DNA of 23,135 nucleotides from an uncultured Collinsella sp. (GTDB lineage: Bacteria; Actinomycetota; Coriobacteriia; Coriobacteriales; Coriobacteriaceae), in the NCBI GenBank assembly GCA_959023295.1, contig CAUFBM010000026.1, positions 1-23,135 on the forward strand, in the 5' to 3' direction. Shown here one piece after another: positions 15,298 to 21,771 of the stretch. The notes beneath the pieces are model-generated. The model was not told where the DNA came from, searched no databases, and saw only the letters and a program-made list of their open reading frames with translations. Every line of letters begins with the position of its first letter. Positions within the stretch are counted from its first letter, which is position 1. A program made the position numbers and the translations under genes.

Positions 15298-15858
15298 ATG
15301 CCTGCACGCCGTAACCGCAATAGCACGCTCCGATGCGATGCCGATCAGATCGAGCGGGAAGCAAAGCGCTTGGTCGACACGTATTCCGACCTCATCCTTC
15401 GATTGTGCTATTCGGCCCTTGGATCCGCTGACGACGCTCAAGACATCTGCCAGGACACGCTGATCAAGATTCTCCAACGCACTCAACCGTTCGACTCGCT
15501 CGAACACGAACGTGCTTGGGTGATCCGAGTCGCACTGAACGCATGTCGCGATATCGGCCGTACGCACGCGAATCACCCGGTTGTCGACCTCGATTCGCTC
15601 CCCGATTTCTGCGCACCCGTAACACATACCGAGCAAGAATTCGCGCAACGCGACTGCGCCATTCTTTCCGCTGTCACGGCCCTGCCTCAAGCACAGCGCA
15701 TCGCCATCTTTTTGCACTACTACGCAGGCATGAGCATCAGGGAAATCGCAGACGCCGTTCACGCGACGCCAGCTGCAACCGCCCAGCACCTTAGCCGCGG
15801 ACGTGCGTCACTTCGGCTTTCCTTGAAAGGAGACCACAATGACTACGAATTCGAATGA
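15298..15858 (+). CDS. ECF-type RNA polymerase sigma factor
   Basis: A 186-residue alternative sigma factor. Region 2 (about 20-85): VDTYSDLILRLCYSALGSADDAQDICQDTLIKILQ, then ERAWVIRVALNACRDIGR. Region 4 (about 125-180): LPQAQRIAIFLHYYAGMSIREIADAVHATPAATAQHLSRGRASLR, a standard sigma-70 helix-turn-helix. Regions 1 and 3 are absent, as in ECF factors. ATG 15298 has GGAGG 7 nt upstream and begins at MPARRNRN; the frame extends to 15205 but lacks a ribosome site there. The 3' end overlaps the next gene by 20 bp, the usual arrangement for a sigma factor and its anti-sigma partner. Confidence 0.9.
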   Translation: MPARRNRNSTLRCDADQIEREAKRLVDTYSDLILRLCYSALGSADDAQDICQDTLIKILQRTQPFDSLEHERAWVIRVALNACRDIGRTHANHPVVDLDSLPDFCAPVTHTEQEFAQRDCAILSAVTALPQAQRIAIFLHYYAGMSIREIADAVHATPAATAQHLSRGRASLRLSLKGDHNDYEFE

Positions 15859-16969
15859 CTATCGCCACGCCCTGGAGCACATTTCGTTTACCGATAATGC
15901 GAAGCAGCACATGGCAAACTCGATTGCTCAGTCCGTCGCCTCAAGCGATGCGGCGACCGCTCAAAGCAACTTTAATGGCACGCGACGCAAGCCGCGCATC
16001 GCCCGCCATCCCGTAAGAACAGTCGCTCGCATTGCCGCTGTAACGGCAGTCCTCGCTATCGTCATTGGAGGCGCTGGCACGGCTATGGCAACAGGCGTCC
16101 TGCCGCTTCCTTCTGACATGCTTTCCGACATCTTTGACGGACCTGCTTCTCAAACCGAGATCATCGACCGTATTGGCCGGCCCGTCGGTGCTAGCTGCTC
16201 CAACAACGGAGTCACCGTGACCGCCGACGCCATCATGGGCGACAAGGATATGGTTACCATCGCCTATACGCTTACGTTCGACGATCCCGCTGCCCTGAAA
16301 AAGCTTTCCGAGCCGGGCGAGAACGGAACTATCGCCGGAAGTGTCGATGGAAACGTATACGTTGATGGCGAGCATGGCGGCCAAGGCCAATCATGGCTCA
16401 TTGACAAGAACCCCAATGACTCCAGCATTCAATACTTTGCACAGTTCAGCGTTGAATCACCCGGCCTTATGGGCAGGACCGTCCGCACGCATATCAACTC
16501 TCTCGTTGTGCCACGTGCTGGCAAAGAGCTTCCCGAGTATAAGAAAATACTTACGGGCCCATGGGATCTTAAGTTCCAGCTGAATTACGAAGATACATCC
16601 GTTACGATTCCCGCGCCCAAATCGGTCAACTTTAACGGCACCAAGGCGACGATTCAAGAAGCCACCGTATCCTGCGTTGGCGTTTCAGTCCGCTACAACA
16701 TAGATCGTTCCATCGAACACGACAACAACAGCGGCAAGATGTCTCAAAACATGGAGGAGTCTATGGATGCCGTTGGCAACATACCCCTCATCGTGACGTT
16801 CAAAGACGGTCATGTTGAGGACGCAACCAGCCACAGCGGCTATTTCGCAAATAAACTGGATAACGGCACCACTGATGTCCACAAGACCTGGCCGTTCTCG
16901 CAAGTTTGTGACACAGACAAGATTGCAAGCGTACAAATTGGCGATACGGTCATTCCCATGAATTCGTAA
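15839..16969 (+). CDS. Membrane-bound anti-sigma factor, DUF4179-like
   Basis: A 376-residue single-pass membrane protein. Residues 1-60 are cytoplasmic and would hold the sigma factor. Residues about 62-84 (VARIAAVTAVLAIVIGGAGTAMA) form one membrane helix. Residues 90-376 are extracytoplasmic, rich in Asp, Asn and Thr, with GASCSNNGVTVTADAIMGDKDMV, the kind of opening seen in DUF4179 proteins of Clostridia and Coriobacteria. Start ATG 15839 has AAAGGAG 6-7 nt upstream inside the sigma gene, so synthesis of both proteins is coupled. It probably releases the sigma factor upon an envelope signal by proteolysis; the signal is unknown. Confidence 0.78.
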   Translation: MTTNSNDYRHALEHISFTDNAKQHMANSIAQSVASSDAATAQSNFNGTRRKPRIARHPVRTVARIAAVTAVLAIVIGGAGTAMATGVLPLPSDMLSDIFDGPASQTEIIDRIGRPVGASCSNNGVTVTADAIMGDKDMVTIAYTLTFDDPAALKKLSEPGENGTIAGSVDGNVYVDGEHGGQGQSWLIDKNPNDSSIQYFAQFSVESPGLMGRTVRTHINSLVVPRAGKELPEYKKILTGPWDLKFQLNYEDTSVTIPAPKSVNFNGTKATIQEATVSCVGVSVRYNIDRSIEHDNNSGKMSQNMEESMDAVGNIPLIVTFKDGHVEDATSHSGYFANKLDNGTTDVHKTWPFSQVCDTDKIASVQIGDTVIPMNS

Positions 16970-17087
16970 CGCTACGCGGCTCGTATATGCACCCGGTTCC
17001 GCACTTCGCGTCTAAAGATGCGCTGTCATCGAGCAGCGTGAGCGCAAGGCCGCCCGTATGGTCGGCTGGGAACACCTCGTTGCGCTA

Positions 17088-17148
17088 AAAACCACCACGA
17101 AGGGGACCGGCACCTTTGTGGTGGTTTTGCTGACTCGTCCGACCTGTC
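17088..17148 (+). repeat. Hairpin repeat copy with conserved 3' tail
   Basis: AAAACCACCACGAAGG (17088-17103) and CCTTTGTGGTGGTTTT (17113-17128) form a 16-bp stem with one wobble; the core is GGGGACCGGCACC. The tail TGCTGACTCGTCCGACCTG equals that of the 15074 copy; over about 60 bp the two differ at only a few positions. It lies about 120 bp past the anti-sigma gene, with spacer that shows no clear gene. Confidence 0.75.
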
Positions 17149-17153
17149 CCAAC

Positions 17154-17220
17154 GGTTTGTCTCAATCTGTAACAGGTAGGGCCCAAATAATCGGTTAGCT
17201 GTTACAGATCGAGACAGACC
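17154..17220. repeat. Palindromic element A, copy 1
   Basis: GGTTTGTCTCAATCTGTAAC (from 17154, arm to 17174) and the arm at 17200-17220 form a 21-bp near-perfect stem around a 25-nt loop beginning GGTAGG and ending GGTTAGC. It is the first of two tandem copies. No coding potential. Confidence 0.8.
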
Positions 17221-17238
17221 ACGGATGCTCAGCCGAAA

Positions 17239-17295
17239 ATCTCAATCTGTAACAGGTAGGAACGATTTTGCCCCTTAGATGTTACAGATTGAGAT
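17239..17295. repeat. Palindromic element A, copy 2
   Basis: ATCTCAATCTGTAACA (17239-17254) and TGTTACAGATTGAGAT (17280-17295) form a perfect 16-bp stem. The 25-nt loop again starts GGTAGG and ends in CTTAGA. Loop length, arms and loop ends match copy 1, so the two are members of one family. It ends 25 bp from the leuB remnant's stop codon. Confidence 0.82.
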
Positions 17296-17320
17296 ATTTG
17301 ACAGCTTGAATCGGCATCGC

Positions 17321-17960
17321 CTACAGCGCGGCGACGACCTTGTCGCCCATCGTCGTGGTGCCGAGGATCTTATCTGCCGGGGTGTTGACATCGGCGATGT
17401 CACGGGTGCGCCAGCCCTCGTCGAGCACGCGCGCCACGGCGCTCTCGATCCACGCGGCTTGCTCGCCCATGTCGAGCGCGTAGGTCAGCAGCATCGCCAC
17501 CGACAAGATTTGAGCCAGCGGATTGGCCACGCCGAGCCCCGCGATGTCAGGAGCGCTGCCAGCGCTCGGCCCAAACAGCGATACGCCATCATCCAGCGAG
17601 GCAGAGGCAAGCATACCGAGCGATCCGGTAATCTGAGCCGCCTCATCGGACAGGATGTCGCCGAACATGTTCTCCGTCACCACGACGTCAAAGTCTGCCG
17701 GTCGACTGATGAGCTGCATGGCGGCGTTGTCGACGAGCAGGTCCTCAAGCTCCACGTCGGAGTACTCCTCGTCTTGCACGCGATGCACGATCTCGCGCCA
17801 CATGCGGCTCGTCTCCAGCACGTTGCGCTTATCAACGCTCGTCACCTTGCCGCGACGTTTGCGCGCCGCCTCAAATGCCTGGCGCGCAATGCGCTCAATC
17901 TCGTACTCGCGATACTCCATCACGTCGACCGCACGCTGACCGGCCGCACCCGCAGCGCCC
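17321..17960 (-). pseudogene. leuB: 3' remnant of 3-isopropylmalate dehydrogenase (leuB)
   Basis: Homology to LeuB begins near 17938 at GQRAVDVMEYREYEIERIAR and continues to the natural C terminus (TTTMGDKVVAAL). It includes RKRRGKVTSVDKRNVLETS, GDILSDEAAQITGSLGMLAS and GSAPDIAGLGVANP. About 205 codons remain of some 350; the N-terminal NAD-binding part is missing. The segment FGPSAGSAPDIAG departs from the usual (Y/F)EPxxGSAPDIAG, so conserved positions may be decaying too. An open frame runs to an ATG at 17986, but that part is leuA sequence read out of frame. Intact LeuB would catalyse the NAD-dependent oxidative decarboxylation step of leucine synthesis; this remnant cannot. Confidence 0.85.
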
Positions 17961-18527
17961 GCGCAGGTCACGGATGCGGGCGCCAAAGTCCCACGGCATG
18001 TTGTAGCCCATCGTATCGGGGATGTTCACGACCGTGGCACCGGCCTTTACGGCCGCCTCGATAATGCGCACCAGAAACTCCTGATCGGAGCGGCCGGCAT
18101 CCTCGGCATAAAACTCAACATCGTCAACGAACTTGCGAGCATGTTTGACGGCATGGATCGCTCACTCAATTGCCCTTTCCTCAGTCATATGGAGCTTGTC
18201 GCGCAGGTGACTGGTGCTCACACCCAGCCCTGTATGGATACGGGGCCTCTGGGCCGTTTTGAGCGCCTCTGCAGCCACTTCGATATCCCTGTCGACAGCG
18301 CGCGTCAGGCCGCATACCGTGCATCGGTCGCCCGCAATCTTGCCAATCTCCTGTACGGAGCGAAAGTCACCAGGACTCGAGATGGGAAAGCCCGCCTCGA
18401 TAACGTCCACGTTCATGCGCACCAGCTGGCGGGCGATGAAGAGCTTTTCCTCGGTATTCATGCTGGCGCCCGGCGACTGCTCACCGTCGCACAGGGTGGC
18501 GTCAAAGATTGTGATTTTGCGGCTTAT
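17961..18527 (-). pseudogene. leuA: 5' remnant of 2-isopropylmalate synthase (leuA)
   Basis: LeuA homology runs from SRKITIFDATLCDGEQSPGA to VVNIPDTMGYNMPWDFGARI, about 189 codons of a usual 500 or more. Lesions: the codon 5 nt after a perfect AGGAGG (18533-18538) is ATA (18527-18525) where ATG is expected. The catalytic TLRDGEQ reads TLCDGEQ (TGC at 18491-18489). An in-frame TGA stands at 18164-18162, after HMTEERAIE, and homology resumes in the same frame (AIHAVKHARKFVDDVEF). The gene then breaks off near 17961, joined to leuB in a different frame. The upstream open frame reading through from 18644 is leader sequence, not protein. It once catalysed the committed step of leucine synthesis. 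Confidence 0.88.
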
Positions 18528-18593
18528 ATGTTCCTCCTGATTGACCGTTTTATGACAGATGGCTTTCAGGAGAGAGAGAAGGCCTAGAGATAG

Positions 18594-18650
18594 AAAAATA
18601 CCCGTGTCGCTCATCACGCCTGAAAGCGGCAGACGATAGCGCACCCGGGT
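18594..18650 (-). terminator. Leucine attenuator: terminator and antiterminator segments
   Basis: On the minus strand ACCCG (18650-18646) pairs with CGGGT (18604-18600), with partial inner pairing GTGCGCT/GCGAC and GCC/GGC, then TTTTT (18598-18594). The arm GCGCTATC (18642-18635) is also the exact complement of GATAGCGC (18693-18686) at the end of the leader peptide gene. That segment can instead lie next to CTAGCGC (18710-18704), which pairs with GCGCTAG (18687-18681). This gives the classical 1:2, 2:3, 3:4 alternatives of an amino-acid attenuator. Confidence 0.8.
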
Positions 18651-18680
18651 ACAACAAATCGTTATAGCGAGATTACAACC

Positions 18681-18740
18681 CTAGCGCGCTATCCAATCTA
18701 GTAGCGCTAGGCCTAGGAGCTGTTGCGTGTTCTTAAACAT
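18681..18740 (-). CDS. leuL: Leucine operon leader peptide
   Basis: A 19-residue leader peptide, MFKNTQQLLGLALLDWIAR, with AAGGGAG (18753-18747) 6 nt before the ATG. Five of seven residues in LLGLALL are leucine; four of the five Leu codons are CTA, the rest CTC, and CTA is rare in this GC-rich DNA. A ribosome stalled there for lack of charged tRNA-Leu would cover segment 1 (18710-18704) and let segment 2 pair with segment 3, preventing the terminator at 18594-18650. It precedes the leuA remnant by about 150 bp. Both the peptide and the alternative RNA folds are intact, although the structural genes are broken. Confidence 0.85.
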   Translation of the reverse strand: MFKNTQQLLGLALLDWIAR

Positions 18741-18765
18741 GTTGGGCTCCCTTCGGCCTCGGGTA

Positions 18766-18794
18766 GTACTACATCGCGCTAAAGTACAACACAA
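18766..18794 (-). promoter_or_regulatory. Candidate leu operon promoter
   Basis: On the minus strand TTGTGT (18794-18789) and TAGTAC (18771-18766) are 17 bp apart, about 25 bp before the leader ATG. The match is moderate. The -35 box lies directly at the edge of the hairpin repeat at 18797-18836. Confidence 0.4.
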
Positions 18795-18796
18795 GT

Positions 18797-18836
18797 AAAA
18801 CCACCACAAGGGTGCCTGTCCCCTTCGTGGTGGTTT
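18797..18836 (-). repeat. Hairpin repeat copy, minus orientation
   Basis: Read on the minus strand, arms AAACCACCACGAAGG and CCTTGTGGTGGTTTT enclose the core GGGGACAGGCACC. One extra C forms a bulge. Orientation is opposite to the copies at 12347, 15074 and 17088, which follows the strand of the neighbouring genes. It stands between the rplA terminator and the leu promoter. Confidence 0.75.
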
Positions 18837-18852
18837 CGTTGACTCAAAAGCA

Positions 18853-18889
18853 AGAGACCCGGTCCTGCACGAGGCAGAACCGGGTCTCT
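18853..18889 (-). terminator. Terminator of the rplK-rplA transcript
   Basis: AGAGACCCGGT and ACCGGGTCTCT form an 11-bp perfect stem with an inner CTGC/GCAG extension. On the minus strand TTGCTTTTG follows. It lies 37 bp after the rplA stop codon. Confidence 0.8.
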
Positions 18890-18926
18890 TTAGCAATGCT
18901 TGCTTTGCTCAGGCAGTAACTGTTAG

Positions 18927-19634
18927 TTACTCAGCCAGGAAGTCGCGCTGGATAGCGGGATCGACCTTGACGCCAGGGCCCATGGTGGAAGACACGGAGA
19001 TGGACTTGACGTACTTGCCCTTAGCAGAAGAGGGCTTGACGCGCAGGATCTCGGTGTACAGGGCGGCGTAGTTCTCGACGAGCTGCTGCTCAGAGAAGGA
19101 CTTCTTGCCCAGGGGCACGTGGCAGATGCCGTAGCGGTCGGCGCGGTACTCAACGCGGCCGGCCTTGAGCTCGGAGACCATCTTGGCGACGTCCATGGTC
19201 ACGGTGCCGAGCTTGGGGTTCGGCATGAGGCCACGGGGACCAAGGATCTTACCAATGCGGCCAACCTTGGCCATCATGTTCGGCGTAGCGATAGCGGCGT
19301 CGAAGTTGATCTCGCCCTTCTGAATCTGGGCGACGAGCTCGTCGGAACCGATGATGTCGGCGCCGGCAGCCTCAGCCTCGCGGGCCTTCTCGCCCTCGGC
19401 GAAGACGGCAACACGAACGGTCTTGCCGGTGCCGTGGGGCAGGGAGATGGAACCACGGATGTTCTGGTCAGCCTTACGAGTATCGATGCCCAGACGGAAG
19501 TGGGCCTCGACGGTCTCGTCGAACTTGGCGGTGTCGAGCTCCTTAATGAGCTTGGCAGCCTGAAGGGGGGTGTAGAGCGTGGCGCGATCGATCTTCTCGG
19601 CAGCGGCGTTATAGCTCTTACCATGCTTAGCCAT
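18927..19634 (-). CDS. rplA: 50S ribosomal protein L1
   Basis: A 235-residue protein of the ribosomal L1 stalk that helps release deacylated tRNA and often represses its own operon by binding leader mRNA. Family stretches seen: FDETVEAHFRLGIDTRKADQ, RGSISLPHGTGKTVRVAVFA, KVGRIGKILGPRGLMPNPK and the C-terminal VSSTMGPGVKVDPA. ATG 19634 (MAKHGKSY) is 8 nt from AGGAGG; an in-frame ATG two codons earlier is too close to it. It is 117 bp downstream of rplK; that spacer has a GTGTGC/GCACAC hairpin that might act in L1 autoregulation (inferred). rplJ and rplL do not follow. Confidence 0.97.
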   Translation of the reverse strand: MAKHGKSYNAAAEKIDRATLYTPLQAAKLIKELDTAKFDETVEAHFRLGIDTRKADQNIRGSISLPHGTGKTVRVAVFAEGEKAREAEAAGADIIGSDELVAQIQKGEINFDAAIATPNMMAKVGRIGKILGPRGLMPNPKLGTVTMDVAKMVSELKAGRVEYRADRYGICHVPLGKKSFSEQQLVENYAALYTEILRVKPSSAKGKYVKSISVSSTMGPGVKVDPAIQRDFLAE

Positions 19635-19751
19635 GTGCATTACCTCCTGTGGTTAAACGGGCGTGAGCCCTCCCACATCGTATCGTGTGCCCTATTGCAC
19701 ACATTTAACGGGCGCCCAGGTCGGAGCACCCGTCGTTACCATAAGAAATCG

Positions 19752-20180
19752 CTACTCAGCGATGGTGACGCCCATGGAACGGGCGGTACCGGCGATGATC
19801 TTCTTGGCGGCGTCAATGTCGTTGGCATTGAGGTCCGGCATCTTGATCTCGGCGATCTTGGTGAGCTGCTCCTGGGAGAGCTGACCAACCTTGTCGGCCT
19901 GGGGCTTAGCGGAACCAGACTTGAGGTTCAGCTCCTTCTTGATGAGGTGAGCCGCCGGCGGGGTCTTGGTGATGAAGGAGAAGGACTTATCCTCGTAGAC
20001 AGAAATCTCAACGGGGATGATGTCACCCTTCTTGTCCTGCGTCTCGGCGTTAAAGGCCTGGCAGAACTGCATGATGTTCACGCCAGCAGCGCCCAGGGCG
20101 GGGCCGACGGGAGGAGCGGGGTTAGCGGCACCAGCAGGAATCTGGAGCTTAATGACGTTGGCAACCTTCTTCTCAGCCAT
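19752..20180 (-). CDS. rplK: 50S ribosomal protein L11
   Basis: A 142-residue protein of the GTPase-associated centre that binds the 23S rRNA thiostrepton region. The N-terminal domain has KLQIPAGAANPAPPVGPALG and GVNIMQFCQAFN; the C-terminal domain has SFITKTPPAAHLIKK and AKKIIAGTARSMGVTI. Length is normal. ATG 20180 (MAEKKVAN) has AAGGA 6 nt upstream; the earlier in-frame ATG at 20186 is closer to it. It lies 120 bp after nusG, upstream of rplA, in the conserved nusG-rplK-rplA order. Confidence 0.97.
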   Translation of the reverse strand: MAEKKVANVIKLQIPAGAANPAPPVGPALGAAGVNIMQFCQAFNAETQDKKGDIIPVEISVYEDKSFSFITKTPPAAHLIKKELNLKSGSAKPQADKVGQLSQEQLTKIAEIKMPDLNANDIDAAKKIIAGTARSMGVTIAE

Positions 20181-20300
20181 GGTCATTCCTTTCGAATCAC
20201 GAGTGTGAAGTACTTGCTATATCGTAAGCACGCACGTGTTAGAAGCACTCCTGAGATGAGCAGTCACAGAAGAAGCACGCTCGCGCGAACGGACGAAAAC

Positions 20301-20837
20301 TTAAGCGATGACAGCGACCTGGTTAAAGTCGAGCTCGACCGGCGTCTCGCGGCCAAAGATCATCAGCGTGACCTTGAGCTTGCCTGCCTCGGTGTTAACC
20401 TCGGAGACCTTGCCATCAAAGTCGGTAAGCGGGCCATCGGTGACGCGGACGGACGTACCGACCTCAATATCGACCGACGTACGCTTGGGCGAATCGCCCT
20501 TACCGGGACGACGAGTCATCTTGTTGTACTCGTCGCGGGAAAGCGGAGCGGGCTTGCCGTTGCCGCCCAGGAAACCGGTGACACCGGGCGTGTTGCGAAC
20601 ACACGTCCACGCATCGTCATCCATCTCCATGCGAACCAGGACATAACCCGGGAAGATCTTAGAATCCTTGGTCTCGCGCTTGCCACCCTCTTTGATCTCG
20701 GTGACGCGCTCCATAGGAATCTCGATATCAAAGATACGGTCCTGCATGCCCATGGTCTCGATGCGATGCTCGAGATCGGACTTAACACGGTTCTCGTATC
20801 CAGAGTAAGTGTGAACGACGTACCAACGCTTAGACAT
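20301..20837 (-). CDS. nusG: Transcription termination/antitermination factor NusG
   Basis: A 178-residue elongation factor that binds the RNA polymerase clamp and links it to Rho or the ribosome. The NGN domain (1-115) starts KRWYVVHTYSGYENRVKSDL and has KIFPGYVLVRMEMDDDAW and VRNTPGVTGFLG. The C-terminal KOW domain (about 125-178) has GTSVRVTDGPLTDFDGKVSE and ends FGRETPVELDFNQV. It starts 3 nt after the secE stop codon, with GAGGGG at the secE end as ribosome site. Confidence 0.97.
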   Translation of the reverse strand: MSKRWYVVHTYSGYENRVKSDLEHRIETMGMQDRIFDIEIPMERVTEIKEGGKRETKDSKIFPGYVLVRMEMDDDAWTCVRNTPGVTGFLGGNGKPAPLSRDEYNKMTRRPGKGDSPKRTSVDIEVGTSVRVTDGPLTDFDGKVSEVNTEAGKLKVTLMIFGRETPVELDFNQVAVIA

Positions 20838-20840
20838 GGT

Positions 20841-21179
20841 TTAGCCCCTCAATCCGGAGAACAGAGCAAGAGCCTCGCCAAAGCCAGCATCGAGCAGAGC
20901 GATGACGACACCGACGACGACCAGAGAAGCGCAAACGACGACCGAGTAGTTCACGAGCTCCTTCTTATCGGGCCACGTGACGCGCTTCATCTCGGACTTC
21001 ACCGAAGCGAAATACTTCTTGGTGCGGGCGAAGAAGCCAGGCTTCTCGTTCTTCTTGGACTTCGCAGCCTTCTCACTCTTCTTGGCAACGGCCTTCTTGG
21101 CCTCAACCTTGGAGTTGGCGGCAGCGTTGTTGGCAGGCGCCTGCTGCTGTGCCTTCTTCTTGTTCTTCTTGTTGGCCAT
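20841..21179 (-). CDS. secE: Protein translocase subunit SecE
   Basis: A 112-residue single-helix subunit of the SecYEG channel. Residues 1-48 are an extended Lys/Ala/Asn-rich tail (repeats of KK and AAAK type). The conserved amphipathic stretch SVKSEMKRVTWPDKKEL (about 59-75) precedes one membrane helix (about 79-100, VVVCASLVVVGVVIALLDAG). The core is of the short Gram-positive type. GGAGG lies 8 nt before the ATG. It is translated with nusG and follows tRNA-Trp. Confidence 0.95.
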   Translation of the reverse strand: MANKKNKKKAQQQAPANNAAANSKVEAKKAVAKKSEKAAKSKKNEKPGFFARTKKYFASVKSEMKRVTWPDKKELVNYSVVVCASLVVVGVVIALLDAGFGEALALFSGLRG

Positions 21180-21255
21180 TTGGGTTACCTCCGCGCAATG
21201 CGCTTATACATGAGTAAACCGTAAGCCCCCAAATGGGAGCTTACGGAATAATGAC

Positions 21256-21331
21256 TGGCACGCCAGGAAGGACTCGAACCCTCAACACTCGGTTTTGGAG
21301 ACCGATGCTCTACCAATTGAACTACTGGCGT
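21256..21331 (-). tRNA. tRNA-Trp (CCA)
   Basis: 76 nt including an encoded CCA. The 7-bp acceptor stem is ACGCCAG / CTGGCGT; the T arm contains GGTTCGAGTCC. The anticodon stem TCGGT/ACCGA encloses the loop CTCCAAA, giving anticodon CCA. It lies between rpmG and secE, a common actinobacterial order. Confidence 0.97.
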
Positions 21332-21344
21332 ATGTAACTAGAGA

Positions 21345-21494
21345 CTAGCGAGTCTCTTTGTGCAGCGTGTGGTGACGGCACCAGGGGCAATACTTCTTGA
21401 TCTCCATACGATCAGGCATGTTCGCCTTGTTCTTGGTGGTCGTATAGTTGCGGCGCTTGCACTCAGTGCACGCAAGAGTAACTAGGGTACGCAT
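21345..21494 (-). CDS. rpmG: 50S ribosomal protein L33
   Basis: A 49-residue ribosomal protein, MRTLVTLACTECKRRNYTTT at the start and HHTLHKETR at the end. It is the zinc-ribbon (C+) form: CTEC near residue 9 and CPWC near residue 36. NKANMPDRMEIKKYCPWC is typical of the family. It heads the transcript rpmG-tRNA-Trp-secE-nusG; GAAAGG lies 10 nt before the ATG and a strong promoter is 46 bp upstream. Its start ATG at 21494 gives the normal family length. Confidence 0.95.
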   Translation of the reverse strand: MRTLVTLACTECKRRNYTTTKNKANMPDRMEIKKYCPWCRHHTLHKETR

Positions 21495-21539
21495 TTATCC
21501 TGAACCTTTCATTTCCGCCCCGTACGGGCACGAGTTGGT

Positions 21540-21569
21540 ACTTTATCAGCTCTACGTAAGTGCTGTCAA
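21540..21569 (-). promoter_or_regulatory. Sigma-70 promoter of the rpmG-tRNA-Trp-secE-nusG operon
   Basis: On the minus strand a perfect TTGACA (21569-21564) is followed after 18 bp by TAAAGT (21545-21540), within TGATAAAGT. The predicted start is about 40 bp before rpmG. The rest of the 21495-21710 spacer holds only a 9-bp inverted repeat (TCTCGCTGG 21592 / CCAGCGAGA 21632). Confidence 0.75.
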
Positions 21570-21710
21570 TGAAAACCTCGAATCAATTGGTTCTCGCTGG
21601 ATCCATTCATATTTGGAACACATCAATGAAGCCAGCGAGATCTAATCGATCCCTCACGCTCGGATCAAGGGTGAGCGAAGCGCAATCGACAGGGAATAAG
21701 CCCCGCGTAG

Positions 21711-21744
21711 AAAAGAACCCGGCACCCTAATAGTGCCGGGTTCT
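21711..21744 (-). terminator. Rho-independent terminator of tuf
   Basis: AGAACCCGGCAC and GTGCCGGGTTCT form a perfect 12-bp stem with a 7-nt loop; TTTTC follows on the minus strand. It is 27 bp after the tuf stop codon. Confidence 0.92.
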
Positions 21745-21771
21745 CTAAGTCAGCTATATCAAAGAGCTAAT

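Noticed and set aside
17154..17295. CRISPR array
   Set aside because: Only two units, each an inverted repeat with a 25-nt loop; no regular direct repeats with spacers and no cas genes.
17321..17986. Functional short isopropylmalate dehydrogenase starting at ATG 17986
   Set aside because: The first 16 codons are leuA sequence out of frame, and the N-terminal third of the enzyme is missing.
18150..18170. Frameshift in leuA near 18165
   Set aside because: The codons on both sides of the TGA are in the same frame, so this is a nonsense change and not a frameshift.
18528..18644. N-terminal extension of leuA from an ATG at 18644
   Set aside because: This stretch contains the attenuator terminator; LeuA homology begins at the ATA codon 18527, right after a perfect ribosome site.
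18541..18790. T-box riboswitch upstream of leuA
   Set aside because: No T-box consensus sequence was found; the leader peptide and three pairing segments explain the region as ribosome-mediated attenuation.
19119..21224. 701-residue plus-strand open frame across rplA, rplK, nusG and secE
   Set aside because: It lies antisense to four unmistakable conserved genes and has a Leu/Gly/Asp-rich composition typical of antisense frames.
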